Below, one piece after another: positions 14,437-20,606 of a stretch of 20,606 nucleotides of DNA. This DNA comes from an uncultured Prevotella sp. (GTDB taxonomy: Bacteria; Bacteroidota; Bacteroidia; Bacteroidales; Bacteroidaceae), in contig URER01000044.1 in assembly GCA_900547005.1 (NCBI GenBank), positions 1 through 20,606 of the forward strand, read 5' to 3'. A program made the translations under genes and the position numbers. Position 1 is the first letter of the stretch; each line of letters begins with the position of its first letter. The notes beneath the pieces are model-generated. The model had not been told where the DNA came from, searched no databases, and saw nothing but the letters and a program-made list of their open reading frames with translations.

Positions 14437-15688
14437 ACTTTTTGAATATAACACACGCGTTGTGTCCGCCGAAACCGAAGGTGTTGCTCATAGCAGCGCG
14501 CACCTCTCTCTTCTGAGCCTCGTTGAACGTAAAGTTCAGATTATAGTCGATTTCCGGGTCTTCGTCGCCGGCCTCATGGTTGATTGTAGGCGGCACGATG
14601 TCGTTTTTCACTGAAAGAACGGCTACCATAGCCTCGACAGCACCGGCAGCACCGAGCATATGGCCTGTCATTGACTTTGTAGAAGATATGTTCAGCTTGT
14701 AAGCCGCATCACCAAACACTTCCTTGATGGCCTTAGCCTCAGAGATGTCGCCCACGTGTGTGGATGTTCCGTGAACATTGATGTAGTCGATATCCTCAGC
14801 CTTCATGCCTGCATCGTCGAGCGCATTCTGCATCACGAGCTTCGCTCCGAGTCCTTCCGGGTGTGAAGCCGTGATATGATAAGCGTCGGCACTTGCGCCC
14901 TCGCCCACCATCTCGGCATAAATCTTAGCTCCGCGAGCCTTAGCGTGCTCAAGTTCCTCAAGAATCAGGCAGCCAGCGCCCTCGGCCATGATAAATCCGT
15001 CGCGGCTTGCGCTGAACGGGCGGCTTGCGTGCTCCGGGTCGTCGTTGCGTGTAGAAAGGGCCTTCATAGCATTGAAGCCGCCAACTCCACAAGCGCATAC
15101 GGCAGCCTCGGCACCACCACTCACAATCACGTTGGCCTTGCCCAGACGAATCAAATTGAAAGCATCGGCAAGGGCGTTGCTTGAAGAAGCGCACGCACTT
15201 GTCGTGGTGTAGTTAGGGCCGTGGAAGCCAAAATGTATTGAGATGTGTCCCGAAGCGATGTCGGCAATCATCTTAGGGATGAAGAACGGGCTGAACTTCG
15301 GACCTTTGTCCTCGTTCTTACCATAATATGTTACTTCGTCCTCGAATGTCTTGATACCGCCGATACCCACGCCATAAACGACGCCGATACGATTCATGTC
15401 TTCCTTCTCGAGGTCGAGACCCGAGTCCTTCACGCCCTGCATTGCACTAATCATAGCCAACTGCGTGTAACGGTCGAGCTTGCGGGCCTCCTTACGGTCA
15501 ATCCAGTCGTTAACATTGAGGTCTTTCACCTCGCAGGCAAACTGGGTCTTGAAGAGGGAAGCGTCAAAATGAGTGATAGGAGCAGCCCCACTCTTTCCTG
15601 CAACAAGGTTCTTCCAGGTTTCTTCCGGAGAGTTTCCCACCGGAGTAACCGCACCGAGACCTGTTACAACTACTCTCTTTAATTCCAT
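14426..15688 (-). CDS. fabF: Beta-ketoacyl-ACP synthase II
   Basis: FabF condenses acyl-ACP with malonyl-ACP during fatty-acid elongation in the cytoplasm. The 420-residue length is standard. The thiolase-fold catalytic residues are all readable: Cys166 in TTSACASSS, His306 in NVHGTSTHVGD, Lys338 in STKSM and His343 in TGHMLGAAGA. The opening KRVVVTGLGAVTPVGNS and the closing NTFGFGGHNACVIFKK are typical. It lies 126 bp after its partner acpP, with a long inverted repeat between the two, and overlaps the start of rnc. The inverted repeat could reduce read-through and set the high ACP-to-FabF ratio, which is inference. Confidence 0.97.
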   Translation of the reverse strand: MELKRVVVTGLGAVTPVGNSPEETWKNLVAGKSGAAPITHFDASLFKTQFACEVKDLNVNDWIDRKEARKLDRYTQLAMISAMQGVKDSGLDLEKEDMNRIGVVYGVGIGGIKTFEDEVTYYGKNEDKGPKFSPFFIPKMIADIASGHISIHFGFHGPNYTTTSACASSSNALADAFNLIRLGKANVIVSGGAEAAVCACGVGGFNAMKALSTRNDDPEHASRPFSASRDGFIMAEGAGCLILEELEHAKARGAKIYAEMVGEGASADAYHITASHPEGLGAKLVMQNALDDAGMKAEDIDYINVHGTSTHVGDISEAKAIKEVFGDAAYKLNISSTKSMTGHMLGAAGAVEAMVAVLSVKNDIVPPTINHEAGDEDPEIDYNLNFTFNEAQKREVRAAMSNTFGFGGHNACVIFKKYAE

Positions 15689-15713
15689 ATACTTAATATA
15701 GATACATAAAAAA

Positions 15714-15803
15714 AATTGAGAATCAACAAATGAGAATCATGAAGTGCCCTACACGGTGAAGCGTATGAGCCTGTACATGATTCTCATTTCCCAAAACTCA
15801 ATT
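15714..15803 (-). repeat. Long inverted repeat between acpP and fabF
   Basis: AATTGAG, 7 nt, AAATGAGAATCATG (15714-15741) pairs with CATGATTCTCATTT, 7 nt, CTCAATT (15776-15803). That is 21 perfectly paired bases, with a symmetric 7x7 internal loop and a 34-nt apical loop. It fills most of the intergenic gap. The arms have a heptamer rhythm, like other repeats in this window. It could act as an attenuator, an mRNA stabiliser or an RNase III substrate. Confidence 0.8.
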
Positions 15804-15814
15804 ATGAATAATTA

Positions 15815-16051
15815 TTATTTTGCGTTCTCCTCAATGTAAGAAATAGCGTCGCCAACAGTAGCGATCTTCTCTGCCTTATCATCTGGAATAGAGATACCGA
15901 ATTCCTTCTCGAACTCCATGATGAGCTCTACGGTGTCCAAAGAGTCTGCACCGAGGTCGTTTGTGAAGCTTGCCTCAGCCTTAACTTCTGCCTCGTCAAC
16001 ACCCAACTTATCTACGATAATCTCTTTTACTTTGCTTTCAATCTCTGACAT
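15815..16051 (-). CDS. acpP: Acyl carrier protein
   Basis: This 78-residue acidic protein carries growing fatty-acyl chains on 4'-phosphopantetheine. The attachment site is Ser37 in DLGADSLDTVEL, the standard motif. The four-helix ACP length and acidic composition are normal. It is the first gene of the acpP-fabF-rnc cluster. A near-consensus promoter lies 53-84 bp upstream. Confidence 0.98.
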   Translation of the reverse strand: MSEIESKVKEIIVDKLGVDEAEVKAEASFTNDLGADSLDTVELIMEFEKEFGISIPDDKAEKIATVGDAISYIEENAK

Positions 16052-16103
16052 AATTGTAAAAATTTAATGTTAAAAAAATAATATTCTAATTCAAAATCGG
16101 TTG

Positions 16104-16135
16104 CAAAGAAACGAAAATAAATCCGTATGTGCAAA
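16104..16135 (-). promoter_or_regulatory. acpP: Probable promoter for acpP
   Basis: On the minus strand TTTG (16132-16135), a 20-bp spacer and TTTCTTTGC (16104-16111, one mismatch to TAnnTTTG) form a plausible Bacteroidetes promoter, about 53 bp ahead of the start codon. Confidence 0.45.
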
Positions 16136-16418
16136 TATTTTCAACAAAAAAGCGACTTGTATTGCACAAACCACCCCTTATTGTGCAACATTTAACCCGC
16201 CTCACCTCATGTGTGGGAAGTTTTAAGAGGCGGAAAAGAGATGAGGTTATGAGGTGAAATATGCTTTTACAGGTAATCTCACCTTATGACCTTAAAACCT
16301 GAAAGCGAAGCGACCTTAAAACCTCATAACCTCACAACACTACTTTGATTTACGTCAAAAAAACTTCGGATGTTTACTTTTTCATCCCCAAGCCCTGCTG
16401 TTATACGCCCAATAACAC
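16136..16418. other. Intergenic region between acpP and the small transcription unit
   Basis: Apart from the repeat element at 16240-16334 I see no gene or RNA here. A CCTCACCTCAT phrase near 16200 is a further fragment of the same octamer repeat. Confidence 0.5.
16240..16334. repeat. Octamer-based inverted-repeat element, copy 2
   Basis: GATGAGGTTATGAGGTGAAAT is followed after a short variable loop by TCTCACCTTATGACC, then AACCTGAAAGCGAAGCGACCT and CCTCATAACCTC. The arms and central block match copy 1 at 3720-3822 while the loop differs. Conservation of the arms with a changed loop indicates a dispersed, structure-forming element. Confidence 0.75.
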
Positions 16419-16427
16419 TAACTTTGC
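16419..16427 (+). promoter_or_regulatory. -7 box of the small transcription unit
   Basis: TAACTTTGC is a perfect Bacteroidetes -7 element. The -33 region is weak (no TTTG at 19-21 bp). Predicted transcription starts near 16433, giving a 60-nt leader before the micro-ORF. Confidence 0.5.
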
Positions 16428-16492
16428 AGCGTATTCGTGAGAATGCTTTTATTTTCATTAGGTTAGTAGTTTGATAGATTAAGGTAAAGATT

Positions 16493-16597
16493 ATGTTATT
16501 AAATTTAGAGACAACACTGTTGTTTGGATTCGTGGCTATAATGACACTTTGCTGCATATTAGCCCTCAGAATACAGACATCTGTTGAAAAACGTTAG
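16493..16597 (+). CDS. Putative 34-residue membrane micro-protein
   Basis: The ORF has 34 codons plus stop. The peptide begins MLLNLETTLLFGFVAIM, continues with a Cys-Cys-containing hydrophobic stretch and ends with the charged RIQTSVEKR, so it has one predicted membrane helix and a basic C-terminus. A consensus -7 box lies upstream, and a strong terminator begins at the stop codon, so a transcript is likely. I do not recognise the family. It could be a regulatory small membrane protein or a type I toxin-like peptide (no antisense promoter was seen), or the ORF may be incidental in a small RNA of about 200 nt. Confidence 0.45.
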   Translation: MLLNLETTLLFGFVAIMTLCCILALRIQTSVEKR

Positions 16598-16634
16598 AGG
16601 CCGGCGTGAGTGATTCATGTCGTCCTCTTTTTTT
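16596..16634 (+). terminator. Strong intrinsic terminator of the small transcription unit
   Basis: AGAGG (16596-16600) pairs with CCTCT (16624-16628). After one mismatch the stem continues for nine more pairs, including G-U pairs, to a 5-nt loop. Six further T residues follow at 16629-16634, giving T7 with the last stem base. The hairpin starts inside the stop codon of the micro-ORF. Confidence 0.85.
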
Positions 16635-16710
16635 ATTAATATAAGTATCACGCGCGTAAAGAGGTCGCCCACCGATTATGGCTCACCCGATAAATCGTAG
16701 GATACGTTCA

Positions 16711-16736
16711 CCACAGAGACACAGAGTACACAGAGA
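16711..16736. repeat. CACAGAGA octamer patch
   Basis: Three octamers (CACAGAGA, CACAGAGT, ACACAGAG) follow one another. This is a common low-complexity intergenic motif in Bacteroidetes. No function is assigned. Confidence 0.55.
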
Positions 16737-16788
16737 TTTATATGTCATTACAAACTTTTCCTGTCAGATAGCGAACGAAAAGTAATTC

Positions 16789-16905
16789 TGCCCGAAATAC
16801 TCGAGTACTAAGCCCGAATTACTTGAGTATTTTAGGCCAGATTATTCGAGTACTAAAGCCCCGATACTCGAGTACTTGCCCCGAATTACTCCAATACTAC
16901 AATCG
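16789..16905. repeat. About five 22-bp tandem units with palindromic cores
   Basis: The units follow the pattern CCCGAATTACTCGAGTACTAAG. Cores are TACTCGAGTACT at about 16799, TACTTGAGTATT at 16820, TATTCGAGTACT at 16843, TACTCGAGTACT at 16865 and TACTCCAATACT at 16887, and a truncated unit follows. TACTCGAGTA is itself palindromic, so each unit can form a small hairpin or bind a dimeric protein. Divergence between units shows it is an old array, not a sequencing artefact. Confidence 0.75.
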
Positions 16906-16918
16906 AAATACGGCATTT

Positions 16919-16944
16919 GTCTGACCTCCCGTACTCCTGTCTCC
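16919..16944. repeat. GGAGTTC-type dispersed repeat, inverted diverged copy
   Basis: Read on the minus strand, the stretch GGAGACAGGAGTACGGGAGG resembles the copies at 8673-8706 and 20507-20533, with several substitutions. Confidence 0.5.
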
Positions 16945-16958
16945 TTTTGTTAGTTCTT

Positions 16959-16985
16959 CCCCCCTTGGGGGGATTAGAGGGGGGC
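16959..16985 (-). terminator. C/G-run hairpin after the nucleoside kinase gene
   Basis: On the minus strand, just past the stop codon at 16987-16989, come CCCCCC, TCTAAT, CCCCCC, AA and GGGGGG. Either C-run can pair with the single G-run. No U-tract follows. It is probably the transcript 3' end, and is a common intergenic motif type in this group. Confidence 0.5.
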
Positions 16986-16986
16986 T

Positions 16987-18648
16987 TCAATACTTGAACG
17001 AGCTGCCGCCGAGGAACTCGCGCAGCAGACTTGTAGGAGGCAGGCTGCGGTAGGGTATCGGCTTGAAGTATTTCAGGAATTTCAGCAGGCGATAGGCTTC
17101 GCTGTGCTCGTCGCAGTTCTCGGGAACCTGCTCAAGTAGCGGCTCGGCTTGCGACTTTATGACCGCCAACTCGTATATCATGGCTGTATTGAACATAGCA
17201 TCGGCATTCTCCTGATATGGGAATATCCACTTGTTTTCGCCTGCCCTGACGCTCGGCCAGCGGCGGATGGTCTCGGCGGCGGAGCATCCACGGTACTTGT
17301 AGTCGCGTATGATGCGGCGCAGCAGACGGTTGTCGGTTGTCGGAATGTAGTTGTGATGGTCGAGCAGGATGGTGGTGAGGGCTGATGCATAAACGCGGAA
17401 TTTCTGCTCCTCGGGTATCTGCGCCGTCAGTTCCGGGTTCAGGGCGTGGATGCCTTCCACTATCAGCACGTTGTCATCGTTCATCTTCAGCCGGCGGCCG
17501 CTGCGTTCGCTGCGTCCCGTCTGGAAGTTGTAGCGCGGCAACTCCACCTCCTCGCCGCGGAAAAGCGCGCGGAACTGCTCGTTGAGCAACGGGATGTTGA
17601 GGGCGTGGATGCTCTCGTAGTCATACTCGCCCGATTCGTCCTTCGGTGTCTTCTCACGGTCTACGAAGTAGTCGTCGAGCGAAACCTGGAGCGGTTTGAT
17701 GCCGTTTGTGAGCAACTGGATGGACAACCGCTTGCACGTGGTGGTCTTTCCCGATGACGAAGGGCCGGCCAGCAGCACCACCTTCACGCTCTTGCGGCGC
17801 GCTATCTCGTCGGCTATTGCTGAGATTTTCTTCTCCTGCAACGCCTCCGACACATTGATTATATCGTTTGCGTTGCCGTTGCTCACGGCAGCATTGAACG
17901 CTCCCACGGTGTCTATTCCGAGGATGCTCTGCCACCGGTGGTGCTCCTGAAAAATCTCGAACATCTTGTCCTGACTTATCACCTCGCCTAAGCGCGCCGG
18001 GTCTTCACGTGTCGGCGCGCGCAGAAGCATACCGTCATAGTATTTCTCCAAGCCAAAGATGTGGAGCTGTGAGGTGTTGGTGAGTAGCGTTCCGTAGTAA
18101 TAATCGGTGTAATCGCCTATTTTATAATAGGTCGTATATAGGTTGCCGAGCGTCTCGAGCAGTTGCACTTTCGATTTCGCGCCGGCCTTTCGGAACATCT
18201 CTATCGCATCTTCTGCCGGACACCTGAAGCGGTGTATGGGCATTGCGGCATCGATAATCTCCTGCATCCGCCTGTGCAGTGCAGCCACATCCTCCTCGGT
18301 TACGGCCCGGCCTATGTGCAGGTCGCAGTAATATCCGTTAGATACGGGGATGTCTATTACCACCGACCCCTCCGGATACAGGTCGTGGACGGCCTTGCAG
18401 AGCACGAAGAACAGCGACCGGGTGTAGGCTCTCAGACCGCTTGGCGAGTGCAGGTCGAGGAACTCTATGTCCTTGTCGTTGTAGACGCGGTAGTGCATTC
18501 CCTCTACTTTGTTGTTGACTTTCGCGCTCACCGGCCCGAAGTCCATTTTTAGATTTAATTCATTATAAATTTCAGAAAGTGTACTCCCGATAGCGAATTT
18601 TTGAGTTTTTTTATTATTTTTGCATCGGATTTGTATTGTATGTTTCAT
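16987..18648 (-). CDS. TGS-domain nucleoside (uridine) kinase
   Basis: This is a 553-residue two-part protein of the Bacteroidetes nucleoside-kinase family. Residues about 1-65 form a TGS-like domain. Residues about 70-220 resemble the second additional domain of threonyl-tRNA synthetase. Residues about 285-490 form a uridine kinase/phosphoribulokinase-type P-loop kinase with Walker A GPSSSGKT at 295-302, followed by SLDDYFVDREKTPKDESGEYDYESI, typical of uridine kinases, and VEGIHALNPEL. The likely reaction is ATP-dependent phosphorylation of a nucleoside in pyrimidine salvage; the substrate is inferred. The frame is intact. It is divergent from the Na/Pi transporter gene, with 106 bp between the starts. 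Confidence 0.9.
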   Translation of the reverse strand: MKHTIQIRCKNNKKTQKFAIGSTLSEIYNELNLKMDFGPVSAKVNNKVEGMHYRVYNDKDIEFLDLHSPSGLRAYTRSLFFVLCKAVHDLYPEGSVVIDIPVSNGYYCDLHIGRAVTEEDVAALHRRMQEIIDAAMPIHRFRCPAEDAIEMFRKAGAKSKVQLLETLGNLYTTYYKIGDYTDYYYGTLLTNTSQLHIFGLEKYYDGMLLRAPTREDPARLGEVISQDKMFEIFQEHHRWQSILGIDTVGAFNAAVSNGNANDIINVSEALQEKKISAIADEIARRKSVKVVLLAGPSSSGKTTTCKRLSIQLLTNGIKPLQVSLDDYFVDREKTPKDESGEYDYESIHALNIPLLNEQFRALFRGEEVELPRYNFQTGRSERSGRRLKMNDDNVLIVEGIHALNPELTAQIPEEQKFRVYASALTTILLDHHNYIPTTDNRLLRRIIRDYKYRGCSAAETIRRWPSVRAGENKWIFPYQENADAMFNTAMIYELAVIKSQAEPLLEQVPENCDEHSEAYRLLKFLKYFKPIPYRSLPPTSLLREFLGGSSFKY

Positions 18649-18754
18649 TCTGATAGAGATTTATGGTTTTGTAATCATGATGTCATTCACGAGTGTAAAT
18701 TTAAGAAAATAAACGCAAACATCCGCAATCAAAGACATTACAATAACATTAAAT

Positions 18755-20476
18755 ATGTCAATTTGGATAATTTTTAAGTTAATAGGCTCACTCGCCTTGT
18801 TGATGTACGGAATGAAATCAATGAGCGAAAGCCTGCAGAAAATGGCGGGTTCGCAACTTCGCCACGTGTTACAGGCCATGACAACAAACCGCCTTACGGG
18901 AATGCTTACGGGTGTGTTTGTTACCGCAGCAGTACAATCCTCAACGGCAACGACCGTAATGACAGTGTCGTTCGTCAACGCCGGACTCCTCACGCTGGCT
19001 CAGGCAATATCCGTTATCATGGGAGCCAACATCGGAACGACGCTCACGGCGTGGATAATGTCCGCCGGATTTTCCTTTAATATTACCGACTTCGTGTTCC
19101 CGGCGTTTTTTATTGCCATTATTCTTATATACAATAAGAAACGCAAGAACATAGGTGATTTCCTCTTCGGCATATCTTTTATGTTCCTCGGACTTGGCAC
19201 CTTGCGCCAGACCGGCATTGATATGCACCTCGGAGAAAGCCAGCCCGTACTCGAATTTTTCTCGAGTTTCGACCCCACCAGCTTTGTTACGACCATCGTG
19301 TTCCTGCTCATTGGCGGCGTGCTCACCATGTGCGTGCAGTCATCGGCTGCCGTGATGGCTATCACGATGATACTCTGTTCGAGCGGCGTACTGCCCATTT
19401 ATCAGGGCATCGCGCTTGTGATGGGCGAGAATATCGGTACTACGGTGACATCGAACCTCGCCGCTCTGACGGCCAACACGCAGGCCCGGCGAGCCGCCTT
19501 CGCCCATATGTTCTTCAATATGTTCGGCGTTGTGTGGATATTATGCGTCTTCCATCCGTTTATCGACATGGTGTGCGACTTCGTGGGCTATGACTCCAGC
19601 ATGACGAAAGAGGCCGTGGGACAGGCCGTGTTCCTTAAAAACGCAGCCAAGCTGTCGTTTGTCCTGGCAGCCTTCCACACCTGTTTCAACCTTGCCAACA
19701 CGTTTATCCTGATATGGTTCATACCACAGATAGAGCGCATCGTGTGCTATGTCATCAAGCCGAAGAAGGCCGACGAGGAGGAAGACTTCCGTCTGCGCTT
19801 TATCAGCAGTGGCATCATGGAGACGCCGGAGCTTTCGGTTCTTGAGGCTCAGAAGGAGATACAGTCTTTTGCCGAGCGCATACAGAGGATGTTCTCGATG
19901 GTGCGTCAGTTGCTCGGAGAGAAGGACGAGACGGCCTTCAACAAGCTCTATTCGCGCATAGAGAAGTATGAGGGCATAAGCGACAATATGGAAATAGAGA
20001 TTGCCAAGTATCTCGACAACGTGAGCGACGCGCACCTCAGCGATGAGACGAAGGCCAAGATTCGTTCTATGTTGCGCGAGATAAGCGAGATAGAGAGTAT
20101 CGGCGACAGTTGCTACAACATGGCCCGCACCATCGCGCTGAAGGTTCAGGGCAAGCAGGAGCACTTCACCGAGAAGCAGTATGAGCACATGCACCAAATG
20201 TTCGAACTCACCGACGAGTCGCTCACCGAGATGAACGTGCTCTTCGCAGGCCGCAAGGACAACTTCGACGCGAACCGTTCGTTCAACATTGAGAACGAGA
20301 TAAACAACTATCGCAACCAGCTCAAGAGTCAGAACATCAGCGATGTGAACAACCACGTCTATTCTTACGCTGTCGGAACGATATATATGGACATCATCAA
20401 CGAGTGCGAGAAGCTCGGCGACTATGTCGTGAACGTCATCGAGGCACGTATGCGTACAAGGCAGAAGGATGCATAG
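18755..20476 (+). CDS. Na/Pi cotransporter-family protein with PhoU-like domain
   Basis: This is a 573-residue inner-membrane protein. The N-terminal half (about 1-325) contains the two inverted Na/Pi-cotransporter repeats, each with its signature: QSSTATT at 61-67 with GANIGTT at 88-94, and QSSAA at 193-197 with GENIGTT at 222-228. Membrane helices lie around both. The C-terminal half (about 350-565) is a helical PhoU-like domain rich in Glu and Lys. The family imports or exports phosphate coupled to Na+, with PhoU perhaps sensing or regulating; direction and substrate are not shown by sequence. The start ATG is preceded by an AT-rich leader without a Shine-Dalgarno site. A GGAGTTC repeat and an intrinsic terminator follow. 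Confidence 0.93.
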   Translation: MSIWIIFKLIGSLALLMYGMKSMSESLQKMAGSQLRHVLQAMTTNRLTGMLTGVFVTAAVQSSTATTVMTVSFVNAGLLTLAQAISVIMGANIGTTLTAWIMSAGFSFNITDFVFPAFFIAIILIYNKKRKNIGDFLFGISFMFLGLGTLRQTGIDMHLGESQPVLEFFSSFDPTSFVTTIVFLLIGGVLTMCVQSSAAVMAITMILCSSGVLPIYQGIALVMGENIGTTVTSNLAALTANTQARRAAFAHMFFNMFGVVWILCVFHPFIDMVCDFVGYDSSMTKEAVGQAVFLKNAAKLSFVLAAFHTCFNLANTFILIWFIPQIERIVCYVIKPKKADEEEDFRLRFISSGIMETPELSVLEAQKEIQSFAERIQRMFSMVRQLLGEKDETAFNKLYSRIEKYEGISDNMEIEIAKYLDNVSDAHLSDETKAKIRSMLREISEIESIGDSCYNMARTIALKVQGKQEHFTEKQYEHMHQMFELTDESLTEMNVLFAGRKDNFDANRSFNIENEINNYRNQLKSQNISDVNNHVYSYAVGTIYMDIINECEKLGDYVVNVIEARMRTRQKDA

Positions 20477-20506
20477 TCCGAATGCTGGAGGCTTCGGATG
20501 GAGACA

Positions 20507-20533
20507 GTAGACAGGAGTTCGGGAGTTCAGACA
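20507..20533. repeat. GGAGTTC-type dispersed repeat, copy 2
   Basis: The last 24 bases differ from 8683-8706 at a single position. GGGAGTTCA inside it (20521-20529) is complementary to TGAACTCCC at 20598-20606, so the terminator lies inside a larger 9-bp inverted repeat that runs to the window edge. Confidence 0.75.
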
Positions 20534-20565
20534 AACGCTTTTGGGAAGCGTTCCTATTTTTATTT
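20534..20565 (+). terminator. Intrinsic terminator of the Na/Pi transporter gene
   Basis: AACGCTT, loop TTGGG and AAGCGTT form a perfect 7-bp stem at 20534-20552, followed by CCTATTTTTATTT. It lies 58 bp after the stop codon. Confidence 0.85.
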
Positions 20566-20606
20566 ATCGTAGGACCGCAATAGCAAAAGCATTTGTGTGA
20601 ACTCCC

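Larger units (their letters stand above)
16635..16986. other. Repeat-filled intergenic region before the nucleoside kinase gene end
   Basis: No coding region is supported in these 350 bp. It contains a CACAGAGA-type octamer patch (16711-16736), the 22-bp tandem units (16789-16905), an inverted GGAGTTC-type repeat (16919-16944) and a C6/G6 hairpin (16959-16985). Confidence 0.65.

Noticed and set aside
16324..16557. Minus-strand open frame of 77 codons opposite the small transcription unit
   Set aside because: There is no promoter on that strand, it crosses the plus-strand promoter and leader, and it has no recognisable motif.
16789..16905. CRISPR-like array
   Set aside because: The units are contiguous and diverged with no unique spacers, and no cas gene is present.
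19541..20356. Minus-strand open frame of 271 codons inside the Na/Pi transporter gene
   Set aside because: It is antisense to the PhoU-like half; the Leu/Val-rich composition comes from complementing Glu/Lys codons.

Overview
The window looks like chromosomal DNA from a Bacteroidales bacterium, most likely Prevotella or a close relative. Three things point there. Several genes are preceded by near-perfect Bacteroidetes -7 boxes (TAnnTTTG) and almost none by Shine-Dalgarno sites. The gene families are characteristic of the group: HU-HIG DNA-binding protein, 'smalltalk' micro-protein, GH3/Ig-lipoprotein/DUF3108 operon, TGS-type nucleoside kinase, RteC-like domain. The gaps are also full of 7- and 8-bp tandem repeats typical of these genomes. 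No rRNA, tRNA, CRISPR array, transposase or integrase was seen.

Layout. 1-4960 (minus strand): a 1073-residue secreted surface protein and, upstream of it, a solitary YhcG/DUF1016 PD-(D/E)XK nuclease, separated by about 545 bp of hairpins and repeats. 4960-5740: no protein gene; AT-rich, with interlocking palindromes and a possible small structured RNA on the minus strand. 5740-7860 (plus strand): an accessory-looking cassette of an RteC-like protein, a signal-less M15 peptidase, an HU-like DNA-binding protein and a 34-residue 'smalltalk' membrane peptide, with two good promoters and a three-copy 12-bp iteron array. 7892-8659 (minus): an exported second M15 peptidase. 8788-13126 (minus): an operon of GH3-family adenylating enzyme, Ig-like lipoprotein and DUF3108 exported protein. 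13264-16051 (minus): housekeeping acpP-fabF-rnc, with a long inverted repeat between acpP and fabF and an unusually long C-terminal tail on RNase III. 16419-16634 (plus): a self-contained small transcription unit (promoter, 34-codon hydrophobic ORF, strong terminator). 16640-16986: noncoding repeats, including about five 22-bp units with palindromic cores. 16987-18648 (minus) and 18755-20476 (plus): a divergent pair, TGS/uridine-kinase-like nucleoside kinase and Na/Pi cotransporter-PhoU protein, each followed by a hairpin.

The acpP-fabF-rnc cluster serves fatty-acid synthesis and RNA processing. The GH3 operon probably serves an unknown envelope or acyl-conjugation role. The best candidate for an undescribed system is the 5740-7860 cassette, whose signal-less cell-wall peptidase plus tiny membrane protein resembles the logic of an endolysin/holin pair joined to DNA-binding and RteC-like partners. 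Second is the small unit at 16419-16634. Another theme is that short tandem-repeat arrays or hairpins start at, or inside, the stop codons of many genes here.
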